Assembly: GCF_011064615.1 (NCBI RefSeq) | Contig: NZ_JAALJH010000030.1 | Location: 1 to 64,000 of the forward strand | Direction: 5' to 3' | Length of the DNA: 64,000 bases | Source: Aquisphaera insulae | GTDB taxonomy: Bacteria; Planctomycetota; Planctomycetia; Isosphaerales; Isosphaeraceae | Part shown: positions 25,882 to 35,305 of the stretch, piece by piece | Layout of the letters: each line of letters opens with the position of its first letter | Numbering within the stretch: the stretch's first letter is position 1 | Made by a program: the position numbers and the translations under genes | Notes under the pieces: generated by a model | What the model was told of the DNA's origin: nothing | The model's input: only the letters and a program-made list of their open reading frames with translations | Database searches by the model: none

Positions 25882-28218
25882 ATGCGTGCGATTACGGTGT
25901 CTTGCGGTGTCTTCGTCTCGACGTTGCTCGTCATCCCCGCCCGGGGAGATTCGGGCCCGCCGGTCCCGGACGCGGTGAAGCCCGTCGTCCCGCTCGGGGC
26001 GACATTCTTCCCCCTCGAGAACGTCCGGCTGCTCGACGGCCCGCTGCGGCATGCGATGGAGCTGGACGAGAAGTACATCCTCGACCTCGACGTCGATCGG
26101 CTCCTGCACGTCTTCCGGCTCAACGCGGGATTGCCCTCGGCCGCGAAGCCGCTGGGAGGCTGGGAGGCCCCCGCGGTCGAGGTTCGGGGCCACTTCGTCG
26201 GCCACTACCTCAGCGCCTGCGCGCTCCTGTACGCGAGCACGGGCGACCCGCGATTCAAGGAGAAGGGCGACAGGCTCGTCACCGGCCTCGTCGCGTGCCA
26301 GAAGAAGATCGGCTCGGGATACCTGAGCGCCTTCCCCGACGAGTTCATCGACCGCGTCGAGGGCCGCAAGCCGGTCTGGGCCCCCTACTATACGCTCCAC
26401 AAGATCCTCGCCGGGCTGATCGATATGAACACCCATTGCGGCAATTCCGAGGCGCTCGACGCGGCCCGGAAGTTCGCCGACTGGGTGAAATCCCGCTGCG
26501 ACAAGCTCTCGGACGATCAGATGCAGGGGATGCTGGGCAACGAGCACGGCGGGATGAACGAGTGCCTCGCCAACCTCTACGCCCGGACCGGGGAGAAGAA
26601 GTACCTGGACCTGTCGGAGCGGTTCAATCACCGGGCCGTGATCGATCCCATGTCCCAGGGCCGCGACATCCTGACCGGGTTGCACGCCAACACGCAGATC
26701 CCCAAGTTCATCGGCACGGCCGAGGAATACGAGCTGACCGGCCGGCCGGCGTATCGCGCCGCCTCTTCGTTCTTCTGGGACACGGTCGTGAAGGAGCGAT
26801 CCTACGTGATCGGCGGCCACTCCGACGGCGAGATGTTCTCGCCCAAGGAGACGCTCTCCCGGGCCTTCGGCCCGAGCACGACCGAGACCTGCAACACCTA
26901 CAACATGCTCAAGCTGACGCGGCACCTCTTCACCTGGGAGCCGCGCGCGCAGTACGCCGACTACTACGAGCGGGCGCTCTTCAACCACATCCTGCCGTCG
27001 CAGAACGCCGAGACCGGGATGATGGTGTACTACCTGCCGCTCCGGCCCGGTTCGAAGCGCGTCTTCAACGAGCCCGAGAATTCCTTCTGGTGCTGCACGG
27101 GGACGGGCGTGGAGAACCACGCGAAGTATGGGGACAGCATCTATGTTCACGATGGCGACCGGATCCTGTACGTGAACCTGTTCGTGGCGTCGGTGCTGTC
27201 GTGGAAGGAGCGGGGGCTGACCCTCCGGCAGGAGACGCGGTTCCCGGAAGAGCAGGGGACCCGGCTGGTGATCTCGTGCGAGAAGCCGACGCCGCTCCGG
27301 CTCAGGTTGCGGCACCCGTCGTGGGCCGGGGCGGGATTTGCCGTCAAGGTGAACGGCGAGGACATCGCGGACCGGAGCGTGCCGGGGAGCTATGCGGAGA
27401 TCGGCCGCGAGTGGAAGGACGGCGACACCGTGGAGGTCTCGCTGCCGTTCGCGCTCCACGTCGAGGCGTTCAAGGACAACCCCGATCGGCTCGCGTTCCT
27501 GCACGGCCCCCTGGTCCTGGCCGCGGGCCTGGCGCCCGATCAGGCCATCCCGGCGATCGTCGGCGATCCGAGCGAGGCGCTGCGTTCGCTCGGCCTCCAG
27601 GAGGGGCAACCCTCGACCTTCTCGGCCTCGCCGGACGTCTTTCGATACGCCGCGAATTCGGGCCGGCTGCTGGTGCTGAGGCCCCTGTACCGCATGCCCG
27701 GTGATGTCCGATACACGGTCTACTTCGATCGCTTCACGGCCGAGGGCTGGAAGGAGAAGCAGGCCGAGTACGCGGCGGACCAGGCCCGCCGGCGGGAGCT
27801 CGACGAGCGGACGGTGGACCGCGTCCATCCCGGCCAGGACCAGAGCGAGCGGGACCACGCGTTCAAGGGGGAGAAGTCGAACGCCGGGCTCTTCGTCGAT
27901 CGCCCCTGGCGGGACGCGAGCGACGGCGGCTACTTCCGCTACGTCGTCAAGGTGCTCCCGGACCGGCCCCAGGTGTTGAGCGTCACCTACTGGGGCAGCG
28001 ATTCCAACCATCGAGTCTTCGACGTCCTGGTGGATGGCACGAAGATCGCCACCGAGACCCTGGAGCGGAACCATCCCGACGAGTTCTACGACCAGGCCTA
28101 CTCGATCCCCGAGGATCTCACCCGCGGCAAGGACCGGGCGACGGTGACCTTCCAGGCTCATCCCGGTCACATGGCGGGCGGAGCGTTCGGAATCCGCGTC
28201 CTCCGGACCGGGAAGTGA
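25882..28218 (+). CDS. GH127-type glycoside hydrolase (DUF1680), secreted
   Basis: A 778-residue exported enzyme with a signal peptide (VSCGVFVSTLLVIPARG). Its catalytic part matches the DUF1680 / GH127 beta-L-arabinofuranosidase family: LFNHILPSQN, FWCCTGTGVE and TETCNTYNMLKLTRHLF. In the characterised HypBA1 enzyme the zinc ligands are Glu338, Cys340, Cys417 and Cys418, with Cys417 as nucleophile; here E335, C337, C404 and C405 are in the equivalent places, so the site looks intact. A beta-sandwich C-terminal region follows. The start at 25882 has AGGAGG 6 nt upstream; an ATG at 25861 is less well placed. It is followed 20 bp later by a GH16 gene, so they form an operon. It should release arabinose or a related furanose from glycans. 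Confidence 0.92.
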   Translation: MRAITVSCGVFVSTLLVIPARGDSGPPVPDAVKPVVPLGATFFPLENVRLLDGPLRHAMELDEKYILDLDVDRLLHVFRLNAGLPSAAKPLGGWEAPAVEVRGHFVGHYLSACALLYASTGDPRFKEKGDRLVTGLVACQKKIGSGYLSAFPDEFIDRVEGRKPVWAPYYTLHKILAGLIDMNTHCGNSEALDAARKFADWVKSRCDKLSDDQMQGMLGNEHGGMNECLANLYARTGEKKYLDLSERFNHRAVIDPMSQGRDILTGLHANTQIPKFIGTAEEYELTGRPAYRAASSFFWDTVVKERSYVIGGHSDGEMFSPKETLSRAFGPSTTETCNTYNMLKLTRHLFTWEPRAQYADYYERALFNHILPSQNAETGMMVYYLPLRPGSKRVFNEPENSFWCCTGTGVENHAKYGDSIYVHDGDRILYVNLFVASVLSWKERGLTLRQETRFPEEQGTRLVISCEKPTPLRLRLRHPSWAGAGFAVKVNGEDIADRSVPGSYAEIGREWKDGDTVEVSLPFALHVEAFKDNPDRLAFLHGPLVLAAGLAPDQAIPAIVGDPSEALRSLGLQEGQPSTFSASPDVFRYAANSGRLLVLRPLYRMPGDVRYTVYFDRFTAEGWKEKQAEYAADQARRRELDERTVDRVHPGQDQSERDHAFKGEKSNAGLFVDRPWRDASDGGYFRYVVKVLPDRPQVLSVTYWGSDSNHRVFDVLVDGTKIATETLERNHPDEFYDQAYSIPEDLTRGKDRATVTFQAHPGHMAGGAFGIRVLRTGK

Positions 28219-28238
28219 ACAGGATTGGAGCGACCCTC

Positions 28239-29081
28239 ATGAAATGGTTTTTGCCTCTGACCGCGACGATTGCGATCGCCTTCACGGGCCCGACGCCGGC
28301 CCAAGCCCAGGGGTGGAAGCTCGTCTGGAGCGACGAGTTCGACCGCGCCGGTGCGCCGGATCCGGCGAAATGGGGCCACGAGCACGGCTTCGTCCGCAAC
28401 GGCGAGAAGCAGTTCTACACCCGCGATCGCCGCGAGAATGCCCGCGTCGAGGACGGCCACCTGATCATCGAGGCGCGGAAGGAGCCGTGGAAGGAGGGCG
28501 AGAAGAAGGCCGATTACACCTCGGCCTCGCTGACGACCGAGGGCAAGCACGCCTGGACCCACGCCAAGGTCGAGGTCCGGGCGAAGCTGCCGAAGGGCCG
28601 CGGCACCTGGCCGGCGATCTGGATGCTGGGCTCCGACATCCACAGGGCCGGCTGGCCCGCCTGCGGCGAGATCGACATCATGGAATTCGTCGGCTACGAC
28701 CCCGGCCTTGTCCATGCGAATATCCACACCAAAAAGTACAACCACGTGAACAAGAACGGCAAGGGGAGCAGCCTGAAGCTCCCCGATGCGTCGGAGCAAT
28801 TCCACGTCTACGGCGTCGAATGGGACGCCACGAAGATGGATTTCTCGGTCGACGGCAAGGTCTACTTCACCTACAAGAACGAGGGGAGCGGCACCGCGGC
28901 CTGGCCCTACGACCGCCCCCAGTTCCTGATCCTCAACCTGGCCATCGGCGGCGGCTGGGGCGGCCAGAAGGGGATCGACGACGCGATCTTCCCGCAGCGA
29001 TACCTCATCGATTACGTGCGGATCTACCAGAAGGCCGATACCGCAACCCCGTCGCAGGCCGGCCGTGGGGTCCGGCGGTGA
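28239..29081 (+). CDS. GH16 family beta-glucanase-like enzyme, secreted
   Basis: A 280-residue protein with a signal peptide (FLPLTATIAIAFTGPTPAQA). The GH16 catalytic core is complete: WSDEFDRAGAPD near the N-terminus and the active-site motif EIDIMEFVG with nucleophile E144, D146 and acid/base E149, then FHVYGVEWDATKMDFSVDG and PQFLILNLAIGGGWGG. GH16 enzymes hydrolyse beta-1,3/1,4-glucans or galactans such as laminarin, agarose or carrageenan; the exact substrate cannot be told. The start at 28239 has GGAG 8 nt upstream. It follows the GH127 gene by 20 bp, so both are probably made from one transcript for joint polysaccharide breakdown. Confidence 0.94.
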   Translation: MKWFLPLTATIAIAFTGPTPAQAQGWKLVWSDEFDRAGAPDPAKWGHEHGFVRNGEKQFYTRDRRENARVEDGHLIIEARKEPWKEGEKKADYTSASLTTEGKHAWTHAKVEVRAKLPKGRGTWPAIWMLGSDIHRAGWPACGEIDIMEFVGYDPGLVHANIHTKKYNHVNKNGKGSSLKLPDASEQFHVYGVEWDATKMDFSVDGKVYFTYKNEGSGTAAWPYDRPQFLILNLAIGGGWGGQKGIDDAIFPQRYLIDYVRIYQKADTATPSQAGRGVRR

Positions 29082-29103
29082 GAGGCTCGGAAGGCCGATG
29101 GCG

Positions 29104-29469
29104 TCAGCCTCGGGAGCCGAAGAGCCACCAGGCGAGTGAGGCATACAGGGCCAGGGTGCCGGCCGAGGTCGGGACGAAGACCTTCCATCCCCCCCGATGA
29201 AACACGTGGAATCGTCCGGTCGCCAGTCGAATCGGGACGGACACGGGCAGGTGATAGAGCAGAAAGGCATTGAACCAGGACTCATCCCGGTTGAGCTGGC
29301 CCACGTCCTGGATGGCGAGCAGAGTTCGGTCGTCCAGGGGGACCGGCCCGCCGTTCCTCGACTCGGCCAGACGCCGCACCCGTCGCCAGTTCCTGTACTT
29401 CAGGGCGTAAGAACACGCCCATCCGAGCTCGATGGCCGAAACCAGGGCGACCAGCAGGACGGCTTGCAT
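29104..29469 (-). CDS. Unknown small membrane protein
   Basis: A 121-residue protein with one N-terminal hydrophobic helix (AVLLVALVSAIELGWACSYAL), a charged middle (YRNWRRVRRLAESRNG), and a hydrophobic C-terminus (AGTLALYASLAWWLF). The pattern fits a two-helix membrane protein with its charged loop inside. No family recognised. It is convergent with the GH16 gene and isolated. Confidence 0.5.
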   Translation of the reverse strand: MQAVLLVALVSAIELGWACSYALKYRNWRRVRRLAESRNGGPVPLDDRTLLAIQDVGQLNRDESWFNAFLLYHLPVSVPIRLATGRFHVFHRGGWKVFVPTSAGTLALYASLAWWLFGSRG

Positions 29470-29884
29470 GTTGTCGGTCCATCCCGCTTGACCCGCGGTC
29501 GTGACGGACCGTGGCCGTTTCTCTCCGCGGATTCGCCGCTCGAGTGACCGCCCATCGGTCGCACGGCCGGCCCCGAAGGGTCGGGTCAGTCTAACAGCTC
29601 GACCGGCCGGTTGATAACTCGGCCCGGCCGCTCGGTCCTGGCGGGGACCATTCCGCGTGCCGACGGTTGACCGCGCCAGGCGACCGGCCGCCCGATGAAC
29701 GCGGCGACTCGGAGACCGGTCGGGCGATCAGCCGTGGGGGGCGCGACTTCGGCCGTCCGGCGGATCGGCTCTCCCGGCCGTCGCGTCTCGCATCGAAAAC
29801 GTCATCGTCGGGCCGCCCTGCGGTCCCGACCAGCCACAGCACCTCCGAGTCGCTTTGGAGACGATCTCGCTCCTCGGGTCGCGG
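29470..29884. other. Intergenic region between the small membrane protein and the WD40 kinase 3' end
   Basis: About 415 bp, GC-rich. Open frames seen on both strands are low-complexity and lack ribosome binding sites; nothing is supported as a gene. It carries the promoter region of the small membrane protein on the minus strand, but no element is clear. Confidence 0.4.
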
Positions 29885-32800
29885 TCAGCGATTGCCCAGG
29901 CCCAGGCGAATCAGCTCGCGATCGATGAGGTCCAGATCCCAGATCTCGACGGTGGGCTCGCTCGTGCCGCCGACTACGGGCACGGCGAGTCGGCGGCCGG
30001 AGTCGTTGAAGGCGAGGGCCAGGCTCCAGATGTTCGCGCGCCCGGGGAGCTTCAGGTCGAGGGCCGGCCGCGTGGGAGTGGCGACCGACCAGACGAGGAC
30101 TTTCCCCAGGTACGAGCCGGCGGCCAGTCGCCGGCCGTCCGGAGAGAAGGCCAGGCCGGTCAGGATCCCCTGTCCTTCACCCTCGGGCGGGGCCAGGCGG
30201 CTCACGACGGCCCAACGGCGGGTGTCCAGGAGCGTGATGTGGCCCGTTCGATCGCCGATGGCGAGGAGGCCGCCATCCGGCCGGAGGGCCAGGCTGGAGA
30301 GGCCGTCGGGGAGCGCGGGAGGGTCGATCCGTCGGGCCGTGATCGGGTCGTCGTCGCTCCCCTTCTCGCCGCCGGGCTCGAGGGCCCAACTGCTGAGGCG
30401 CGAGAAATCGCCCAGGAAGTAGAGCCGGTCTCCGGCGGGAGAGATCTGGACCGCGGACATCCCCGGCTTGTTCGGTCCGCCGCGGCCGCCCCCGGGTCGG
30501 TCCCCGGGGCCCGGCCGGCCGCCTGGCCTGGGCTCGCCGCCGGGTCGAGGGCCGGGGCCGGGGCCCGGCCCGGGTCCCGGTTCGTCGCCCGGCCTGGGCC
30601 GGCCGCCGGCCGGCTCGCGGGGCGGGGGCGCTTCGGGTTCCAGGCCGGGGCTGGCGTCGTCGGCCGGAGGCGGCGCGATCACGGTGCGGAGGACGTCCGG
30701 GTGAGACGCCTCCCAGACCCAGGCGTTCCCGCCCCGGACGACGGCCATGTGCCGGCCGTCCGAGGAGCGGGCCAGGAGCGACTGGGACATCATCCACGGG
30801 CCGGGCAGCTCGAGGGTCGTGGGGCGACCGCCCGGATCCGTGCCGTCGTTCCAGATCCGGAGGGTACGCGAATCGAGGGCGACGAGCCGGCCTTCGGAGT
30901 CGAACCGGACCGTGTTCTTGCCGTCCATCTCTCGGCCTCGATTGCGGCCCCGTTCCGAGCCGCGCGGGGCGGCCTCGGGAGCCGTCCCCGGGTCGGATCG
31001 CCCGCCGGTGCAGCGATTGCCGCCGTCCCGATAGAACCAGACGTCGCCGTTGGCGCAGCCGATGGCGAGGCCGCCGCCGGGCCGGAAGTCCATCGACAGG
31101 GGCCACGAATCGAACCCGCCGATCTGGACTCGCGCCGCCGAGTCATTCACCCGCCAGACCTGCGTGGTCGACATGCGGCCGGACGCGAAGAGGGTCATGC
31201 CGTCGGGCGTGAATCCGAAGTCGGTGATGAAGTCCGCGACCGGCAGCACGGCCACGACCCGGTGTGAGGCCACGTCCCAGATCTCGAGGCTGTTGATCGT
31301 CGCGGTCGCCAGCAGCGTCCCCTGGTGGTTGAACCGCATCAGCCGCGGCGTGCCCCGCGGGTCCGCCAGGCTCGTGAGCAGCCGTCCCCCCTCCCGGTCC
31401 CGGTCCCAGAGCTGGATCGTGTTTCCCGCGGCGACGGCCATCAGGTTGTTCGCGCCCAGCGAGACCGACAGGACCATCTCGGACTGGGTGTCGATCTGGT
31501 TCCGGAGCTGGCCGTCGGACAGGTCGTGGAGGAGGACCGAGAGGGTGGTGCCGTGGAACTGCGCGATGGCGACCGACTTGCTGTCGGGGCTGAAGGCCGG
31601 CCAGGGCATCATGAACATGCCCCCGCGGCGCGGGCTATCCCCCCCCGAGGCCTGGAGGGTGGCCAGCGGCTGCTCGAGGTGGCTCGTGTCCCAGAGCAGG
31701 ATCTCGGGCTCGGGGCCCTCGGGGCGTCCCCCCGGGGGACCGCCCGCGTCCCGCCGGCCCTGGCCACGGCCGCGCGGCGACTCGGCGATCTCCTCGATCG
31801 TGATCAATCGATCGCCGGTCGGGCTGGCGAAGACGCTCTGGACCCGCCGCCCGGGGCGGACCACGTCCCGGATCACCGAGCCGTTGCGGATGTCGTACAG
31901 CCTCAGGACGTCGTCGGATCGCGGCCCGTCCTCCTCCGGCAGGAGGGCGAAGAGGACGTTCCGCGCCAGGGTCATGTGCCGGCCCCACCAGCGGCCGCCC
32001 CGGCCGCCGAATCCCGGGCCAATGCCCTTGCCCCCGGGCGAATTCGGCCTGGATCCGGACGCGTTTCCTGCCGTCGGATTCGCCGCGTCCGCCGCGGCCG
32101 GTGAGGCCGACGGCGCGGCATCCAGGCCGATGGTCGCGAACCGCTGCCGCTGGGGGACGTTCCAGAGGCTGATCTCGGACCCGTTCTCGGACAGGGCCGC
32201 CAGCACCGAGCCGTCGGATCCCAGCTCGATCCCCCGCGATGACCCGGTCGGGAAGGCCGGGAGGGCGACGACGTCGCGGAGCATCAGGAACTCGACGGCC
32301 TGCTCGCGGAGCCTCTCCGGCGAGAGCGCCGAGGCCTGGTCGGCCGTGGCCGCCGCCTCCGGGTTGCCCATGTTGCGGATCAGGTCCAGCCCCTTGGACC
32401 TCCGATCGGGCAGGTCGGAGACCAGCAGGTTCGCCGCGTTGGCCGAGAGCGCCCAGCGGGCGGCGGCCCGGGCCTTCTCGGCCTCGCTGGCCTTCTCCCC
32501 CAGGGCGACCTCGGTCGCCTTGCCGGCTCGCCTCGCCTCGTCGCGCTCGGCCAGGATCCGGCCGTACGCATAGGTCGCGATCCCGAGCACCGCGACGGTC
32601 GCCACCGTCGTGACGGTGGTGATCCCGGGGTGGCGCCGGGCCACCCGCCAGGCCCGGCCGACGGGGCTGATCCGGCGGGCGCGGACCGGCTCGCTGTTGA
32701 GGAACCGGGCCAGGTCCTCGGCCAGCGCCACGGCCGTCTCGTAGCGGTCGCCGGGGCGCTTGGCCAGGGTCTTGAGGACGATCGTCTCCAGGTCGAGCGG

Positions 32801-34213
32801 GACCCGCCGGTTGAGCTGGCGGGGCGGGATCGGCTCCCGCCCGCCGATCTGGTCGAGCAGCTCGGCGGCGCTCGAGCCGTCGAAGGGAGGTCGGAGGGTG
32901 AGCAGCTCGTAGATCGTGGCGCCCAGGCTGTAGACGTCGGTCCGCGCGTCGATGCGTCCGGTGCGGGCCTGTTCCGGGCTCATGTAACGCGGGGTGCCCA
33001 GGAGGCTGTCGTGGTGGGTCATCCCCGGATCGGCGAGCCGTCGCGCCAGGCCGAAGTCGGTCACCCAGATGTTCCCCTGGGCGTCGATGAGGAGGTTGGA
33101 CGGCTTGACGTCGCGGTGGATCACCCCCTGGTGGTGGGCATGGCCGAGGGCCTCGGCGGCCTGGAGGCCCACCTCCGCGACCCAGCGGAAGTAGGCCGAT
33201 CCGCGCGGGGGCTCGAAGGGGGTGGCCGCCGCGTCGTCCTGGGCGTGCGGATGCGCCTGGAGCATCGAGGCCGTCCTCCCCACCCCCGTCTCCAGGAGCT
33301 CGAGCTCGAGGAGCCGGGATCGCCCGCGATCGAGCGTCCCCCCGCTCAGCCCCTGCCAGGAGCCGGTCGGGTCGTCGCCGGCCCCGGGGGATCGTCGCGG
33401 CGGCGAGATGTCGCCCAGGGATGGGATCGGGGACGGCGAGCCGTCGCTCGACGACGCGTGCGTGCGTCGCCACGGGAGTCCGGACGAGACGCGGACCCAG
33501 AGCCGATTGAATCGCGAGCTGATGTCCGTCGACCCGCCCAGCCCGGAGCCGCCGTCGTGGCCGCTGCCGACGGCCGATCGTCCCGTCGAGAAGGCGCCGG
33601 GCCGGGCCTGGCGGAGGTGGCGGAGGACCCGGTCCAGGCCGCTCCCCTCGATCCGCTGCATGGCGTAATAGCAGAGGCCGCCGGCCTGGCCCACGTCGAA
33701 GACGGGGACGATGTGGGTGTGGTGCAATCCCGCCGCGGTCTTCGCCTCGTTGAGGAAACGCCGCCGGGCCGAGGAGTCGGGGGCGGCATGCGTCCCCAGG
33801 ACCTTCAACGCCACCGGCCGGTCCAGCCCCACGTGGAGGGCCTCGTAGACCGTCCCCATGCCGCCGCGGCCGAGCTCGCGGACCACCCGGTAGCCGGCGA
33901 TCCTCCTCCCCGACTCGAGATTCCGCCCCGGGCCCCCGCCGGGCGTCGAGCCGCTCCCCACCAGCCCGTGGACCAGCTCGAGGCCCTCGAGCGCGGCCCG
34001 GACGTCGTCGCGGATGTCGGGATGGCGGTCGGCGAACTCGTCCGGGTCCGGGGCCTCGCCGTTCTCCACCAGCGAGAGGTAGGCCTCGATGACCTCGCCC
34101 AGGCGTTCGTCGTCGTCGTCGGCGCCGCGATCGGTTCCCTCGGCGGGGCCGGCCTCGCCGCGGTCCGGGTCCGCCCGGCGGCGGTCATTCTCGTCCCGGT
34201 GGCTCATTCTCAT
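29885..34213 (-). CDS. Ser/Thr protein kinase with C-terminal WD40 repeats
   Basis: A 1442-residue protein. The kinase domain starts near residue 105: glycine loop GRGGMG (115-120), catalytic lysine K137 in VALKVL, HRDVKPSN (366-373), DFG (386-388) and MSPEQ in the activation segment. An insertion of about 130 Ser/Gly/Pro-rich residues (205-338) splits the N- and C-lobes. One transmembrane helix (TTVATVAVLGIATYAYG) lies near 535-555, followed by a coiled-coil-like segment and then WD40 repeats to the end, for example EIWDVASHRV and VLVWSVATPT. A proline/glycine-rich linker (about residues 1200-1250) interrupts the propeller. Planctomycete kinases of this kind are typically linked to ECF sigma factors. 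Here the sigma gene overlaps the start by 29 bp, so the kinase probably regulates or senses for that sigma factor. The start at 34213 has GGGAGG upstream. Confidence 0.92.
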   Translation of the reverse strand: MRMSHRDENDRRRADPDRGEAGPAEGTDRGADDDDERLGEVIEAYLSLVENGEAPDPDEFADRHPDIRDDVRAALEGLELVHGLVGSGSTPGGGPGRNLESGRRIAGYRVVRELGRGGMGTVYEALHVGLDRPVALKVLGTHAAPDSSARRRFLNEAKTAAGLHHTHIVPVFDVGQAGGLCYYAMQRIEGSGLDRVLRHLRQARPGAFSTGRSAVGSGHDGGSGLGGSTDISSRFNRLWVRVSSGLPWRRTHASSSDGSPSPIPSLGDISPPRRSPGAGDDPTGSWQGLSGGTLDRGRSRLLELELLETGVGRTASMLQAHPHAQDDAAATPFEPPRGSAYFRWVAEVGLQAAEALGHAHHQGVIHRDVKPSNLLIDAQGNIWVTDFGLARRLADPGMTHHDSLLGTPRYMSPEQARTGRIDARTDVYSLGATIYELLTLRPPFDGSSAAELLDQIGGREPIPPRQLNRRVPLDLETIVLKTLAKRPGDRYETAVALAEDLARFLNSEPVRARRISPVGRAWRVARRHPGITTVTTVATVAVLGIATYAYGRILAERDEARRAGKATEVALGEKASEAEKARAAARWALSANAANLLVSDLPDRRSKGLDLIRNMGNPEAAATADQASALSPERLREQAVEFLMLRDVVALPAFPTGSSRGIELGSDGSVLAALSENGSEISLWNVPQRQRFATIGLDAAPSASPAAADAANPTAGNASGSRPNSPGGKGIGPGFGGRGGRWWGRHMTLARNVLFALLPEEDGPRSDDVLRLYDIRNGSVIRDVVRPGRRVQSVFASPTGDRLITIEEIAESPRGRGQGRRDAGGPPGGRPEGPEPEILLWDTSHLEQPLATLQASGGDSPRRGGMFMMPWPAFSPDSKSVAIAQFHGTTLSVLLHDLSDGQLRNQIDTQSEMVLSVSLGANNLMAVAAGNTIQLWDRDREGGRLLTSLADPRGTPRLMRFNHQGTLLATATINSLEIWDVASHRVVAVLPVADFITDFGFTPDGMTLFASGRMSTTQVWRVNDSAARVQIGGFDSWPLSMDFRPGGGLAIGCANGDVWFYRDGGNRCTGGRSDPGTAPEAAPRGSERGRNRGREMDGKNTVRFDSEGRLVALDSRTLRIWNDGTDPGGRPTTLELPGPWMMSQSLLARSSDGRHMAVVRGGNAWVWEASHPDVLRTVIAPPPADDASPGLEPEAPPPREPAGGRPRPGDEPGPGPGPGPGPRPGGEPRPGGRPGPGDRPGGGRGGPNKPGMSAVQISPAGDRLYFLGDFSRLSSWALEPGGEKGSDDDPITARRIDPPALPDGLSSLALRPDGGLLAIGDRTGHITLLDTRRWAVVSRLAPPEGEGQGILTGLAFSPDGRRLAAGSYLGKVLVWSVATPTRPALDLKLPGRANIWSLALAFNDSGRRLAVPVVGGTSEPTVEIWDLDLIDRELIRLGLGNR

Positions 34214-34862
34214 ATCTTAATGATCCTCCCGGGGGGCCCTCGAGGGTGCGTTTCAGCCGCTTCAGCCCGCGCGCCCAGATGCCGCGGATCGACTTCCGAC
34301 TCAGCCCCACCCTGTCGCCGATCGCCTCGAAGGAGAGCCCCTCCGCGTGATAGAGCCAGAGGATGTCCGCCTCGTCCACGGGGAGGGCGCCGACGGCGTC
34401 GGCCAGCAGGACCACGAGCTCCCTGCGGCTGGCCACCTCGCTCGGGCTCGTCTGGCTCAGCGCCAGCATGTCCAGCAGCCGCCCGCCGCCCCCCTCCGAG
34501 GAGAGGTGGCCGGGCCCTTCCAGGTCCAGGGGCGCATCCAGGGCGAGGGTCCGCGTGCCGCCGGTCCGCTTGGAGCGGCTGTGATACCGCCCCAGGTCCG
34601 CGAGCTTCTGGCTGACCAGCCGCCGCAGCCACCCCACCAGGGCCGCCTCGTTCTGGCCGGTGAACTGGGGGAACTGCCGGACGACCTCGATGAGCGTCTC
34701 CTGGACCACGTCGGACAGCTCCAGCCGCTCTCGCAACCGGGGCCCCAGCCCGGTCCTCACGATCATCCGCAGGTAGTTGCGATACAGCGCGCAGAGCTCA
34801 CCCAGCGCCTCGGTTTCGCCCGCCCGCGCCCTGGACATGAGTTCGATCGGACCGTCGGCCAT
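34185..34862 (-). CDS. ECF-type RNA polymerase sigma factor
   Basis: A 225-residue sigma factor of the planctomycete ECF type. Region 2 is visible as LSDVVQETLIEVVRQFPQF and LVGWLRRLVSQKLADLGRYH; region 4 as VDEADILWLYHAEGLSFEAI followed by the helix-turn-helix GDRVGLSRKSIRGIWARGL. The promoters it reads are unknown. Its 3' end overlaps the start of the large Ser/Thr kinase gene by 29 bp, so the two are one transcript and translationally coupled. No anti-sigma factor gene is adjacent; the kinase is the likely regulator. Ribosome-binding purines (AAGAAGAG) lie upstream of 34862. Confidence 0.92.
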   Translation of the reverse strand: MADGPIELMSRARAGETEALGELCALYRNYLRMIVRTGLGPRLRERLELSDVVQETLIEVVRQFPQFTGQNEAALVGWLRRLVSQKLADLGRYHSRSKRTGGTRTLALDAPLDLEGPGHLSSEGGGGRLLDMLALSQTSPSEVASRRELVVLLADAVGALPVDEADILWLYHAEGLSFEAIGDRVGLSRKSIRGIWARGLKRLKRTLEGPPGGSLRYENEPPGRE

Positions 34863-35305
34863 CGGAGTCGGCTCTTCTTTCAGGCTGCCGCCCGACCGCT
34901 GCCCCGCCGTCCCGAAGGCCCGTCGCCCTCTCCCAGAGAAATAGGCGTCAGCCGGGACTGACCTGGACCCGGGTGGTGGGAAATCCTGCGGGGGCGCCGG
35001 ACGACCTTGCCTACCATGATCCGAAGCCGAGACCCCGGCGACAAGCCCCGATGCCTCGGGGAATGGGGAGTGACGAGGGAGGAGCCGGGAGCGAGGGATC
35101 GAGAATCCGGGGCGAGAAGAGGTGTGAGGAGGAAGGGGCAGGGGGGACGGCCAGACAACGGGGGACGGCCGGGCGAGAGCGGCCGGGATGTCTCCGGCCC
35201 ACCGCCCCTCCGCACCCGATCCCCGCGCGCAAGAAAAGGCCTCCCGCGGGTCGACGCGGGAGGCCGGAGGCGTGCTCGATGGACCCGAGGCGCGGGCCGG
35301 GGTGG
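34863..35305. other. Intergenic region upstream of the sigma gene
   Basis: About 440 bp with no gene. It holds a G/A-rich stretch (35060-35190: GAGGGAGGAGC, GTGAGGAGGAAGGGG) resembling the words of the repeat at 1319 and 5690, and a Rho-independent terminator at 35238-35265 for the PEP-CTERM gene. The sigma promoter must lie here but no element was certain. Confidence 0.5.
35238..35265 (-). terminator. Rho-independent terminator of the PEP-CTERM gene
   Basis: A perfect 11-bp stem (GGCCTCCCGCG with CGCGGGAGGCC) and a 6-nt loop. On the minus strand it is followed by CTTTTCTTG. It starts about 40 nt after the stop codon at 35306. Confidence 0.85.
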
